A stretch of DNA of 64,000 nt. It comes from Thiobacillus denitrificans. Lineage in GTDB: Bacteria; Pseudomonadota; Gammaproteobacteria; Burkholderiales; Thiobacillaceae. Where the stretch lies: positions 66,382-130,381 of the forward strand of contig DHHQ01000023.1 of assembly GCA_002403375.1 (NCBI GenBank). The letters are read 5' to 3'. A program made the position numbers and the translations under genes. Position 1 is the stretch's first letter; every line of letters begins with the position of its first letter. The notes beneath the pieces are model-generated. The model saw nothing but the letters and a program-made list of their open reading frames with translations. It did no database searches and was not told the origin of the DNA. Positions 43,443 to 51,945 of the stretch are shown here, in pieces.

Positions 43443-44426
43443 ATGACGGATTCGCTTCATCCCTACACCGCGCTCACGCCCGACCGCGTCCTCGACGCGC
43501 TCGACAGCACCGGCCTGCACGCCGATGGCCGCCTGCTGGCGCTGAACAGCTACGAGAATCGCGTCTACCAGATCGGCGTCGAGGATGCGCAGCCGGTGGT
43601 GGTCAAGTTCTACCGTCCGGGGCGCTGGAGCGACGCCGCCATCCTCGAGGACCATGCGTTCACCGCCGAACTGGCGGCCGAGGAGATCCCGGTGGTCGCG
43701 CCGCTGCAGCTCGACGGCGCCACGCTGCATGCCCACGCCGGCTTCCGCTTCGCGGTGTACCCGAAGCAGGGCGGGCGCATGGCGGAGTTCGACCGCGCCG
43801 ACGCGCTGCAGTGGATGGGGCGCTTCCTCGGCCGCATCCACGCGGTCGGCGCGCGGCGGGATTTCGTGCATCGGCCCGCGCTCGATCTCGCCAGCTTCGG
43901 CTACGCCTCGCGCGATTTCCTGGCGGGCGGCAACTGGCTGCCCGCCGACCTCCGGGCGGCGTGGGACAGCGTCGTCGAGCACGCGCTCGCCAGCGTCGCC
44001 CACTGCTATGCGCGCGCCGGCGCGGTGCGCGGCATCCGCCTGCACGGCGACTGCCACGCCGGCAACGTGCTGTGGACCGACGCTGGGCCGCACTTCGTCG
44101 ACTTCGATGACGCCCGCACCGGCCCGGCGGTGCAGGACCTGTGGATGCTGCTGTCGGGCGAGCGCGACGCGCAGCAGGCGCAGCTCGGCGAGATCCTCAC
44201 GGGCTACGAGGACTTCATGGAATTCGATTCGCGCGAACTCCACCTGGTCGAGGCGCTCAGGACCCTGCGGCTGATCCACTACGCGGCGTGGCTCGCGCGA
44301 CGCTGGGACGACCCGGCTTTCCCCGCTGCGTTTCCGTGGTTCAATACGCAGCAGTACTGGGAGGCGCGCATCCTCGAGCTGCGCGAGCAGATCGCGCTGA
44401 TGGACGAGCCGCCGCTGGTGGCTTGA
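43443..44426 (+). CDS. srkA: Stress response kinase SrkA/YihE
   Basis: A 327-residue kinase of the choline-kinase-like fold. VVVKFYRPGRWSD provides the ATP-binding Lys, HGDCHAGNVLW near 200 the catalytic loop and VDFDDARTGPAVQDLWML the metal Asp. ALNSYENRVYQIG near 35 is typical of YihE/SrkA, which protects against stress-induced programmed death in enterobacteria. Length matches the family. It is divergent from nrdJ. Confidence 0.92.
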   Translation: MTDSLHPYTALTPDRVLDALDSTGLHADGRLLALNSYENRVYQIGVEDAQPVVVKFYRPGRWSDAAILEDHAFTAELAAEEIPVVAPLQLDGATLHAHAGFRFAVYPKQGGRMAEFDRADALQWMGRFLGRIHAVGARRDFVHRPALDLASFGYASRDFLAGGNWLPADLRAAWDSVVEHALASVAHCYARAGAVRGIRLHGDCHAGNVLWTDAGPHFVDFDDARTGPAVQDLWMLLSGERDAQQAQLGEILTGYEDFMEFDSRELHLVEALRTLRLIHYAAWLARRWDDPAFPAAFPWFNTQQYWEARILELREQIALMDEPPLVA

Positions 44427-44451
44427 GGCAATTGGTGTCCGCGAACGCCCT

Positions 44452-44503
44452 GAAGGGCATGAATACCCCGAAGGGCATGAATACCCGGAAGGGCATGAAG
44501 GGC
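44452..44503. repeat. Three tandem copies of an 18-base unit before asnB
   Basis: GAAGGGCATGAATACCCC at 44452-44469 and GAAGGGCATGAATACCCG at 44470-44487 differ in one base, and a third, shortened copy begins at 44488. The array lies in the 133-base gap between srkA and the amidotransferase gene. The unit contains GGGCATG and, from ATACCC, a weak GGGxAT/ATACCC symmetry. Confidence 0.85.
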
Positions 44504-44559
44504 GGGACGCAGCGTGAGGTTTCTGCGCGGCGCGTCTTCGCGGATTACGGGGGTAAGAC

Positions 44560-46326
44560 ATGTGCGGCATAGCAGGTGAACTGCGGTTCGACAACAAGGC
44601 GCCCGACGCGGAAGTCATGGCGCGCATGCTGGCGAAGCTGGCGCGGCGCGGACCCGACGCCGAGGGCCAGCATCGCCACGGCCCGGCGCGGCTCGGCCAC
44701 CGGCGGCTGGCCATCATCGACCTCTCCGAGCGCTCACGGCAGCCGATGGTCGACGCCGCGACCGGCACCGCGCTGGTGTTCAACGGCACCCTCTACAACT
44801 ACCCCGAGCTGCGCGCCGAGCTGATCGGACGCGGCCACGTCTTCCATTCCGACGGCGACACCGAAGTCATCCTGCGTGCCTGGCTCGAATGGGGCGAGAC
44901 CTGCGTCGAGCGCCTGCACGGCATGTTCGCGTTCGCGATCTGGAACCGCGACACGCTGTTTCTCGCGCGCGACCGCCTCGGCATCAAGCCGCTGTACTAC
45001 AGCGAGACCCTCGGCTGCTTCCGTTTCGCGTCGACGCCGCAGGCGCTGCTGGCGGCGGGCGGGGTCGACACCGGCATCGACGCGGTCGCGCTGCACCATC
45101 TCTTCACCCTGCACGCGGTGGTGCCGGCGCCGCGCACCATCTACAACGGCATCAGGAAGCTCGCGCCGGGCACCACGCTGACCGTCAACGCGCGCGGCGA
45201 ACTCGCCCATCGCAGCTACTGGTCGCTGAAGGCGCAGCGCCCGGCGGTCGCGAAGACCGACGCCGAGTGGACCGAGGCGATCCACGAAAGCCTCAGGCAG
45301 GCGGTCAGGAAACGCATCGAGATCGCCGACGTCAAGGTGGGGGTGCTGCTCTCCGGCGGGCTCGACTCGAGCCTGCTGGTGGCGCTCTTGGCCGAGCAGG
45401 GCGTGCCCGACCTGATGACGTTCTCGGTCGGCTTCGAGGACCAGCCCGAAGAGCGCGGCAACGAATTCGAGTATTCCGACCCGGTCGCCGCGATGTACGG
45501 CACGCGCCACCACAAGTACCTGATCCCCAATTCGGAAGTGCTGCGCCGCCTTCCCGAGGCGGTCGGACAGATGAGCGAGCCGATGTTCGCGCAGGACGCG
45601 GTGGCGTTCTACCTGCTCGCCGAGCAGGTCAGCCGGACGGTCAAGGTGGTGCAGAGCGGACAGGGCGCCGACGAGGTGTTCGGCGGTTACTTCTGGTATC
45701 CGCGGATGGCGGCGGATACCCAAGGCAGCGCGCTCGAGCGCTTCCGCCGGCATTACTTCGACCGCGACCACGACGAGTTTCTCGAGATGGTCGGCCCCGC
45801 CTTCCATGGCCCCGACTACACCGGCGAGCTGATCGCCGCGCATCTTGCGGAACCTTTCGCCGACGAATTCATCGATCAGGTGTTGCGCATGGATACGACC
45901 ATGCTGATCACCGACGACCCGGTGAAGCGGGTGGACAATATGACCATGGCGTGGGGGCTCGAAGCGCGTGTACCCTTTCTCGATCATCAACTGGTCGAAC
46001 TGGCGGCGTCGATGCCGCCGCGGCTCAAGCTGGCGTCGGAGGGCAAGCACGTGCTGAAGGCCATCGCGCGCGGCCTGGTGCCGGACGCGGTGATCGACCG
46101 CAAGAAGGGCTATTTTCCGATGCCGGCGCTCAAGTTTGTACGGGGGGACTTCCTGGAATTCATGCAGGACATTCTGAACTCGCAGGCCTGCCGCGAACGC
46201 GGACTGTACCAGCGCGCCTACGTCGACACGCTGCTGGCGGCACCGGAGCGGCACCATACACGGATCCAGGGCAGCAAGCTGTGGCACCTGGCCCTCCTCG
46301 AATACTGGCTACAAAACAATGCGTAA
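44560..46326 (+). CDS. Class II glutamine amidotransferase of the asparagine synthase family (NAGGN amidotransferase-like)
   Basis: A 588-residue enzyme. MCGIAGELRFD provides the Cys2 glutaminase nucleophile, GHRRLAIIDLS and FNGTLYNYPELRAEL the glutaminase core, and LLSGGLDSSLL near 270 the ATP pyrophosphatase loop. VKVVQSGQGADEVFGGY and TDDPVKRVDNMTMAWGLEARVPFLDH resemble N-acetylglutaminylglutamine amidotransferases, used to make a compatible solute, more than AsnB itself. That enzyme normally has an adjacent N-acetylglutaminylglutamine synthetase gene, which is not here. It overlaps the transglycosylase start by eight bases. Confidence 0.85.
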   Translation: MCGIAGELRFDNKAPDAEVMARMLAKLARRGPDAEGQHRHGPARLGHRRLAIIDLSERSRQPMVDAATGTALVFNGTLYNYPELRAELIGRGHVFHSDGDTEVILRAWLEWGETCVERLHGMFAFAIWNRDTLFLARDRLGIKPLYYSETLGCFRFASTPQALLAAGGVDTGIDAVALHHLFTLHAVVPAPRTIYNGIRKLAPGTTLTVNARGELAHRSYWSLKAQRPAVAKTDAEWTEAIHESLRQAVRKRIEIADVKVGVLLSGGLDSSLLVALLAEQGVPDLMTFSVGFEDQPEERGNEFEYSDPVAAMYGTRHHKYLIPNSEVLRRLPEAVGQMSEPMFAQDAVAFYLLAEQVSRTVKVVQSGQGADEVFGGYFWYPRMAADTQGSALERFRRHYFDRDHDEFLEMVGPAFHGPDYTGELIAAHLAEPFADEFIDQVLRMDTTMLITDDPVKRVDNMTMAWGLEARVPFLDHQLVELAASMPPRLKLASEGKHVLKAIARGLVPDAVIDRKKGYFPMPALKFVRGDFLEFMQDILNSQACRERGLYQRAYVDTLLAAPERHHTRIQGSKLWHLALLEYWLQNNA

Positions 46327-47557
46327 GATCTTCCTCCTGCTGGCGGCGCTGGCGATCCTGCCCGCGCACGCCGCGCCGGGTTTCGACAGCTGGCTCGCCG
46401 AGTTCCGCGCGGAAGCCGCGGCGGCCGGCATTACCGAGGCCACGCTCGACGCCGCGCTGAGCGGCGTCGCACCGGCCGAGCGCGTGGTCGCGCTGGACCG
46501 CGGCCAGCCCGAGTTCCTGCAGACCTTCAGCGACTACCTCGGGCGGCGCGTGACGCCGCAACGGGTCGAGCAGGGCCGTTCCCAGCTGCAGGCGCATGCC
46601 GCGCTGCTCGACGCGGTGGAGCAGCGCTACGGCGTCCCGAAATCGGTGCTGGTCGCGTTCTGGGGCCTCGAAACCCATTACGGCAAGGTGAAGGGCAGCC
46701 TCAACATCCCCGCCAGTCTCGCAACGCTCGCCTACGACGGTCGCCGCAGCAGGTTCTTCCGCAGCCAGCTGCTCGACGCGCTGCACATCATCGACGCAGG
46801 CCACGTCAGTGCCGCCGACATGACCGGCTCGTGGGCCGGGGCGATGGGCCACATGCAGTTCATGCCGTCGACCTTCCGCGCCCACGCGGTGGACGCCGAC
46901 GGCGACGGCCGCATCGACCTCTGGCAATCGTTGCCCGACGCCATGCATTCGGCCGCGAACTACCTCAAGCGCGCCGGCTGGCGCACCGGGGAGCCGGTCG
47001 CGGTCCAGGTGCGGCTGCCGGACGGTTTCGAGTGGCGCAGCGCGCGCATCAGCAACCGCCAGCCGGTGGCGGCGTGGGCGGCGCAGGGCGTCGTGCCCGC
47101 AGCCGGCGGCGCCCTGCCGGCTGCGGCCGGGCGCGCGGCGATCGTGCTGCCGCAGGGATGGCAGGGGCCGGCCTTCATGGTGTACGACAACTTCGACGTG
47201 GTGATGGACTGGAACCGTTCGCTCAACTACGCGCTGGCGGTGGCGCAGCTGGCGCAGCAGCTCGCCGGCGGCGATGGGCTGGTCGGCGTGGGCGGCGCGG
47301 GTGTGCTCAGCACCGCGCAGCTGACGACGCTGCAGCAGGCGCTCAACGAACTCGGCTTCGACGCCGGCACCCCGGACGGCATGCTCGGGCCGCGCACCCA
47401 GACCGCGATCCGCCACTACCAGGTCATGCACAAGCTGCCGGTCGACGGCTACCCCGCGCCCGGCGTGCTGGCCCACGTCGAGCAGACGCACGCCGCGGCG
47501 GCGGCGGCGGGCAAGCTCACGTCCGCGCCGACCTTCTCGGACGCGGCACAGCCCTGA
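46319..47557 (+). CDS. Lytic murein transglycosylase, MltB-like, with peptidoglycan-binding domain
   Basis: A 412-residue secreted enzyme. The signal peptide ends near AHA at residue 18. The SLT/MltB domain has the catalytic Glu in FWGLETHYGKVKG, the GAMGHMQFMPSTF motif and the DGRIDLW loop. Residues about 335-395 are a peptidoglycan-binding domain (LQQALNELGFDAGTPDGMLGPRTQTAIRHYQ, broken across strands). It cleaves glycan strands to anhydromuropeptides in the periplasm. No lipobox is seen, so it is probably soluble. Upstream overlap with the amidotransferase gene suggests co-transcription. Confidence 0.93.
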   Translation: MRKIFLLLAALAILPAHAAPGFDSWLAEFRAEAAAAGITEATLDAALSGVAPAERVVALDRGQPEFLQTFSDYLGRRVTPQRVEQGRSQLQAHAALLDAVEQRYGVPKSVLVAFWGLETHYGKVKGSLNIPASLATLAYDGRRSRFFRSQLLDALHIIDAGHVSAADMTGSWAGAMGHMQFMPSTFRAHAVDADGDGRIDLWQSLPDAMHSAANYLKRAGWRTGEPVAVQVRLPDGFEWRSARISNRQPVAAWAAQGVVPAAGGALPAAAGRAAIVLPQGWQGPAFMVYDNFDVVMDWNRSLNYALAVAQLAQQLAGGDGLVGVGGAGVLSTAQLTTLQQALNELGFDAGTPDGMLGPRTQTAIRHYQVMHKLPVDGYPAPGVLAHVEQTHAAAAAAGKLTSAPTFSDAAQP

Positions 47558-47570
47558 CGGCGGACGCGGC

Positions 47571-47954
47571 ATGAGCGACGCGCGCAACGTGCTCGGCGGG
47601 CCGCTCGAGGTGTGCGGCGAGTCGCCGCCGACCGGATTCCTGCGCGACGGCCGTTGCCAGACCGGTCCGCAGGATCTCGGCAGCCACACCGTATGCGCGC
47701 AGATGACCGACGCCTTCCTCGAGTATTCGAAGCACCGCGGCAACGACCTCGTCACGCCGGCGCCGGAATACGGCTTTCCCGGCCTCAAGCCGGGCGACCG
47801 CTGGTGCGTGTGCGCCGCCCGCTGGCTCGAGGCCGCGGAAGCCGGCGTGGCGCCGCCGGTGTTGCTCGCGGCGACCCATATGCGCGCGTTGCAGAAGGTC
47901 GCGCTGGCCGACCTCGAGTATCACGCGCTGCGCGTTCCCGGAGCGGATGCGTGA
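47571..47954 (+). CDS. DUF2237 family protein
   Basis: A 127-residue protein with the DUF2237 pattern: NVLGGPLEVCGESPPTGFLRDG at the start, DLGSHTVCAQMTDAFLEYSK, and PGDRWCVCAARWLEA, giving conserved cysteines of likely structural or metal role. Function unknown. The Asn-Val-Leu-Gly start and the order of motifs are the usual ones, so the call is firm. GTGA overlap couples it to the zinc-ribbon gene. Confidence 0.9.
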   Translation: MSDARNVLGGPLEVCGESPPTGFLRDGRCQTGPQDLGSHTVCAQMTDAFLEYSKHRGNDLVTPAPEYGFPGLKPGDRWCVCAARWLEAAEAGVAPPVLLAATHMRALQKVALADLEYHALRVPGADA

Positions 47955-48292
47955 GCCTGGTGTGCTGGAAATGCGGCGCCAGCCTGGCAGGGGTGCCGCT
48001 GCCGCTTTCGCGGCGCGAGGCATGCCCGAGCTGCCACGCCGAACTGCACGCCTGCCGCATGTGCCGCCACTGGGACACCAGCCGCGCAGGACAGTGCCGC
48101 GAACTGGCGGCGGATCCGGTGGGCGACAAGACGCGGGCGAACTTCTGCGGCTGGTTCGTGCCGCGCCCGGACGCCTACCGGGGGGGCGGCGCGGCGATGG
48201 CGCAGGGCAGCCGCGCCGCGCTCGATGCCCTGTTCGGCGGCGGCGAGGCGCCGCCCGCGCCGCGGACGCCCGACGACCTGTCCAGCAAGTAG
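47951..48292 (+). CDS. Small cysteine-rich zinc-ribbon protein
   Basis: A 113-residue protein beginning with GTG 47951, which overlaps the DUF2237 stop. VCWKCGASLAGVP and EACPSCHAELHACRMCRHWD hold CxxC pairs of a zinc ribbon, and GQCRELAADPVGDKTRANFCGWFVP follows; the RANFCGWF end is shared with a group of uncharacterised small proteobacterial proteins. The last 35 residues are low-complexity. Function unknown. Its 3' end is three bases from the convergent cytochrome gene. Confidence 0.8.
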   Translation: MSLVCWKCGASLAGVPLPLSRREACPSCHAELHACRMCRHWDTSRAGQCRELAADPVGDKTRANFCGWFVPRPDAYRGGGAAMAQGSRAALDALFGGGEAPPAPRTPDDLSSK

Positions 48293-48295
48293 CGC

Positions 48296-48967
48296 TCACT
48301 CCAGGCTGGCCAGATAGGCCGCCAGCTGGCGGATCTGCGCGTCGTTGAGGTTGCGGGTGTAGGCGGCCATCCGCGGATCGATGCGCTCGCCGCTGCCGCT
48401 GCGGTAGCGCTGCAGCGAGTCGATCACGTATTCGCCCTGCTGGCCCGCCAGTCGCGGGATCTTGCGGCTGCCGCTGCCGTTCGCGCCGTGGCAGGACACG
48501 CACAGCTTGTCGTACATCTGCTTGCCTGCGGCGCTCTGCGCGCCGGCGTCGACCGGCTTGCGGGCCACCGGCTGCCGCGACAGGTAGAGCGCGATGTCGA
48601 TGCGGTCCTCCGGCGGCAGGGCCTTGATCAACCCCTCCATGAACGCCGAGGACTTGCGCTGCCCCGACACGAACTTGTTCATCTGCTCGAGGAGGTAGGC
48701 GGCGTTCTGGCTGGCGAGGTTGGGCACGTCGGGCATCACGCTGTTGCCGCCGGTGCCGTGGCAGTGACGGCACACCGACGCGGCCTTCTGTCCGCGCTGG
48801 ACCGCTTCGGCGAGGCTCGCCGGATCCTGGGATATCTGGTCCAGCCTTTCGTGCATCGCCGCGGGCGCCGGCGGAGGCGATTTGTCAGCGCCGCGGACGG
48901 GGGTGGCTGCGGTGGCGGCCGCGAAGCACAGCAGGCCGAGCGCGCAGGACAGACGGATCAGCGACAT
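48296..48967 (-). CDS. Dihaem cytochrome c4
   Basis: A 223-residue periplasmic cytochrome. The signal peptide ends around residues 20-26. Two haem sites, CRHCHG near 66-71 and CVSCHG near 155-160, each begin a cytochrome c domain, with downstream Met ligands in PDVPNLA..., KSSAFMEGL and DPRMAAY contexts. The tandem layout is that of cytochrome c4, an electron donor to terminal oxidases and denitrification enzymes. It is monocistronic, with an AT-rich upstream palindrome. Confidence 0.9.
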   Translation of the reverse strand: MSLIRLSCALGLLCFAAATAATPVRGADKSPPPAPAAMHERLDQISQDPASLAEAVQRGQKAASVCRHCHGTGGNSVMPDVPNLASQNAAYLLEQMNKFVSGQRKSSAFMEGLIKALPPEDRIDIALYLSRQPVARKPVDAGAQSAAGKQMYDKLCVSCHGANGSGSRKIPRLAGQQGEYVIDSLQRYRSGSGERIDPRMAAYTRNLNDAQIRQLAAYLASLE

Positions 48968-48983
48968 GTAAGCTCCCTAGCAG

Positions 48984-49003
48984 ATTATTATTAAGATAAT
49001 AAT
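48984..49003. promoter_or_regulatory. AT-rich palindrome upstream of cytochrome c4
   Basis: ATTATTAT (48984-48991) pairs perfectly with ATAATAAT (48996-49003) across TAAG. The surrounding 40 bases are the most AT-rich in this part of the window. It lies about 20 bases before the cytochrome start, overlapping the expected promoter, and could bind a repressor. No FNR consensus is present. Confidence 0.45.
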
Positions 49004-49044
49004 ATCAACAAATAATTTGCCTGGGGGAAGCGGCCGCTCGCAGA

Positions 49045-49932
49045 TCAGGCGCGCGGCCGGCCCAACTGCCGCAGCGCCTGCCACTCGTACAGCGCGAGCC
49101 CCGCGCCGATCAGCGCGATCGCGGTCCAGCCGCGCGCCGGGATGAACTCGGCGTTGAGCGTCTGCCCGAGCAGCAGCGCGGTGACCGGGGTGATCAGGGT
49201 GATCAGCGCGACCCGTCCGGCGTCGAGATGCCGGATCACGAAGTAGTACAAGGTGAAGCCGACGACCGAGCCGAGCACGCCGAGGTAGACGATCGCAGCA
49301 GCAGCCCGCGGCGAGAGGTCGGCCGGCAGCCGCGCGGCATCGATCAGCAGCCAGGCGAGCACGAAGCCCGGCACCGCGACGCCGAGCGAGCCGGTGGTGA
49401 TCGCGAGCGCCGAGGCGCGCAGGTTCAGCCGCTTGACCCATACCAGCCCCAGCGCCTGCAGCGCCATGCCCGCCACCACCGCCGCGGTGCCGAGCGTCGC
49501 CTCGCCGTCGCCCGGCCACGGCTGGCCGAAGATCGCCCACAGTCCGGCCAGCGCGATCGCCAGTCCGGCGACGCGCTGCGGCGTCAGCGCGCGCTCGTGC
49601 AGCCACAGCGCGGCGAACACGCCGGTGGCGAGCGGCGACAGGCCGAAGATCACCGAGATCAGCCCCGAGGGGATGTGCAGCGCGCCCCAGTAGGTGAGCA
49701 GCATCGACGTGCACAGCGAAAGGCCGCTGATTGCATACAGCCGGCGCGCTGCCGGCGTGAAAGGAAACGCCGTGCGGGTGGCGCGCATCAGCAGCAGGCA
49801 GAGCGCCAGCCCGATCAGCATGCGCGCCGTCACCGCGAAGGCGAAGCCCGCCCCCTGCGCGCTCCACTGGATCGCGAGCGGCGTGGTCGACCAGATGAGG
49901 ATGACGCCCGCGTAGGCGGCGGGGACGGACAT
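49045..49932 (-). CDS. EamA/DMT-family transporter
   Basis: A 295-residue integral membrane protein with about ten hydrophobic helices in two EamA repeats. The first begins AAYAGVILIWSTTPLAIQWS, the second near VVAGMALQALGLVWVKRLN. GLISVIFGLSPLATGVFAALW and the end of repeat two, PVTALLLGQTLNAEF, are typical of the drug/metabolite transporter superfamily (RhaT/YdcZ-like). Substrate unknown. It follows the rnk gene on the same strand with a 15-base gap. Confidence 0.92.
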   Translation of the reverse strand: MSVPAAYAGVILIWSTTPLAIQWSAQGAGFAFAVTARMLIGLALCLLLMRATRTAFPFTPAARRLYAISGLSLCTSMLLTYWGALHIPSGLISVIFGLSPLATGVFAALWLHERALTPQRVAGLAIALAGLWAIFGQPWPGDGEATLGTAAVVAGMALQALGLVWVKRLNLRASALAITTGSLGVAVPGFVLAWLLIDAARLPADLSPRAAAAIVYLGVLGSVVGFTLYYFVIRHLDAGRVALITLITPVTALLLGQTLNAEFIPARGWTAIALIGAGLALYEWQALRQLGRPRA

Positions 49933-49947
49933 CGGCCGCGGCGCGGA

Positions 49948-50364
49948 TCAGCGCAGGGTGTCGCCGGCGCGCTCGGGCTGGTAGGCGATGTCGACGATGC
50001 GCGCACGCACCGTCTGTCCGTTCGGCGCGAGCCACTCGATCTGCTGGCCGACCGCGAGGCCCAGCACGGCGATCCCGGCCGGGGTCGTCACCGAGAGCTG
50101 GTCCGGCGCGCCGGTGACGTCGCGCGGGTACACCAGCGTCGCCTCCACCTCGCGGCCGGCGGGCTCGACCACGAAGCGGATGCGCGAATTCATCGTCACC
50201 ACGTCGGCCGGCATCGCCTCCGAGCGCCGGATCTCGGCGCGGTCGAGCTCGTCGCGCAGCGCGTCGGCGGCGGGAAGGTCGTCCGGCAGGCCGGCGAGCA
50301 TGCCTTCGAGGCGCTCGAGGTCGCGCTCGGACACGATGATGGCGGGGCGGGTCGTGATTTGCAT
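49948..50364 (-). CDS. rnk: Rnk-like regulator of nucleoside diphosphate kinase (GreA/GreB C-terminal fold)
   Basis: A 138-residue protein starting MQITTRPAIIVSERDLERLEGML, the Rnk N-terminal coiled stretch, followed by the GreA-type C-domain with VTMNSRIRFVVEPAG, REVEATLVYPRD and VLGLAVGQQIEWLAP. Rnk binds RNA polymerase near the secondary channel and is linked to NDP kinase and alginate levels. A hairpin terminator lies about 35 bases upstream. Confidence 0.92.
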   Translation of the reverse strand: MQITTRPAIIVSERDLERLEGMLAGLPDDLPAADALRDELDRAEIRRSEAMPADVVTMNSRIRFVVEPAGREVEATLVYPRDVTGAPDQLSVTTPAGIAVLGLAVGQQIEWLAPNGQTVRARIVDIAYQPERAGDTLR

Positions 50365-50397
50365 GGCGGTCTCCTGCGGCAGGGCACGAAAATGAAA

Positions 50398-50423
50398 ACC
50401 GCCCGGGCCGAAGCCCGGGCGGT
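50398..50423 (-). terminator. Rho-independent terminator with UUCG loop after the PhzF gene
   Basis: On the minus strand ACCGCCCGGGC pairs perfectly with GCCCGGGCGGT around TTCG, and TTTTCATTTTC follows. It is placed after the PhzF-like gene and before rnk, so the two are separate units. Confidence 0.85.
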
Positions 50424-50483
50424 GTTGCCCAAAACTATAGCACCGAAGGCGGCGGCGGACCAGCCATGCGAGCGCTGGCGCGC

Positions 50484-51269
50484 TCACGGCGGGAGCGTGA
50501 TTTCCGCTTCCATGAAGGTGACTGCCGCGCCCGAGAGCAGCACGCGGTCGTCCCTCAGCTCGCACGCGACGCTGCCACCGCGCTTCGAAACCTGCCGCGC
50601 GGACAGGCGGCGCTTGCCCAGGCGGCCGGCCCAGTAGGGGGCCAGCGTGCAATGTGCGGAACCGGTGACGGGGTCCTCGGGGATGCCGAGCCGTGGGGCG
50701 AAGAAGCGGCTGACGAAGTCGTCCGAGACGCCGGGCGCGGTGACGATCACGCCGCGCAGATCCAGCGTGGCCAGCAGGGAGAAGTCCGGCGTGAGGGCGC
50801 GAACGGTCGCCTCGCTGTCGAACACCGCCAGGTAATCGTCGGCACGCAGGACCTCGAGCGGCTGCCGGCCGAGCGCCGTGGCGAGCGTCTCGGCACCGGC
50901 GCTCGGGACCGGCGGGCGGGCGGGAAAATCCATTTCCAGGAGCCCGCCCCGCCGCGTCACGGTGAGCATGCCGCTGCGCGTGTCGAAGCTGACGGCGGGC
51001 CCGGGGTGGCCGAGATGCGTGAACAGGACGTGGGCGGCCGCCAGCGTTGCGTGGCCGCACAGGTCGACTTCGCTGGCCGGCGTGAACCAGCGCAAGGCGT
51101 AGCCCGCGCCAGACGGCACGAAGAAGGCGGTTTCGGAGAGATTGTTCTCCGCCGCGATCGCCTGCAGCAGCGCGTCGTCGAGCCAGCGCCTGAGCGGGCA
51201 CACCGCGGCGGGGTTGCCCTCGAACACGCGGGCGGCGAAGGCATCGATCTGATACTGGCGGATTTTCAT
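50484..51269 (-). CDS. PhzF-family isomerase/epimerase-like protein
   Basis: A 261-residue protein with the PhzF/diaminopimelate-epimerase-like fold. FEGNPAAVCPL near 12-22, NNLSETAFFV with the catalytic Glu, DLCGHATLAAAHVLF and EDPVTGSAHCTLAPYW are the standard family stretches. Members catalyse isomerisation in phenazine synthesis, but most, like YddE, have unknown substrates; no phenazine genes are here. ATG 51269 is preferred to one 27 bases upstream because it starts the first strand. Confidence 0.92.
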   Translation of the reverse strand: MKIRQYQIDAFAARVFEGNPAAVCPLRRWLDDALLQAIAAENNLSETAFFVPSGAGYALRWFTPASEVDLCGHATLAAAHVLFTHLGHPGPAVSFDTRSGMLTVTRRGGLLEMDFPARPPVPSAGAETLATALGRQPLEVLRADDYLAVFDSEATVRALTPDFSLLATLDLRGVIVTAPGVSDDFVSRFFAPRLGIPEDPVTGSAHCTLAPYWAGRLGKRRLSARQVSKRGGSVACELRDDRVLLSGAAVTFMEAEITLPP

Positions 51270-51285
51270 GTGGCCAGCGAGGCCG

Positions 51286-51918
51286 TCAGGCCGCAAGCGC
51301 CTGCAGGCTTTCCGTGGCGATCTCGCGCACGTCGGTGTCGTCGTCGGCGAGCCGTGCCTCGAGCCACTGCCTCGCCGCGGCGTCGCCGGTGAGGCCGAGG
51401 TAGTGGCAGGCGTCGGCGCGCACCCGTGCGTCGGCGTGCCGCGACAGCTCGGCGAGCCGCGGCAGCAGCGCGCGCAGGGTGGCGCTGCCGGCGAATTCCT
51501 CGAGCAGCACGCCGGCGCCGAGCCGCACGTTGAGGCTCGCCTCGACGTTGCCGACGATCGGCAGCACCGCGGCGAGCAGCGCGGGGTCGGCCTCGATCGC
51601 CGCCTGCGCGCGCGGCAACTGGCCTTCCTTCAGCAGCAGGTGGAACCAGTCGGCGAGCCCCGCCTCGCTGTCGGCCTTGGCCGCCCATTCGGCGAGTTCG
51701 GCCTTGCTGTGCAAGCCGGCAAGCTCGATGCGGCCGATGCGCACCCACGGCACCGAGCGTACGCCGAGCGACTGCCCGACCTCGGGGCGCTGCTCGAGGT
51801 TGACCGCCTCGAGCCGGCCCAGCGCGCCCTGCTTGACCAGGTCGGCGAGCGCGGCGAGCACCGCGGGGCAGTGCGGGCAGTGGGTGGAGAGCAGCAGCAG
51901 GGCGTCGGGTGCGGACAT
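51286..51918 (-). CDS. Thioredoxin-like domain fused to HEAT repeats
   Basis: A 210-residue protein. Residues about 1-80 look thioredoxin-like with STHCPHCPAVL as CxxC active site and RSVPWVRIG as the cis-proline loop. Residues about 95-210 contain HEAT repeats, the clearest around ADARVRADACHYLGLTGD and DTDVREIATESLQAL. The combination is unusual; the repeat part may direct the redox domain to a client protein. Function unknown. It is convergent with no other gene and 16 bases upstream of the PhzF gene on the same strand. Confidence 0.82.
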   Translation of the reverse strand: MSAPDALLLLSTHCPHCPAVLAALADLVKQGALGRLEAVNLEQRPEVGQSLGVRSVPWVRIGRIELAGLHSKAELAEWAAKADSEAGLADWFHLLLKEGQLPRAQAAIEADPALLAAVLPIVGNVEASLNVRLGAGVLLEEFAGSATLRALLPRLAELSRHADARVRADACHYLGLTGDAAARQWLEARLADDDTDVREIATESLQALAA

Positions 51919-51945
51919 GGGGCAACTCGGCGGATAATCGGGCCC

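Noticed and set aside
48984..49010. FNR/Anr site upstream of cytochrome c4
   Set aside because: The TTGAT-N4-ATCAA pattern is not present; only one half (ATCAA) occurs.
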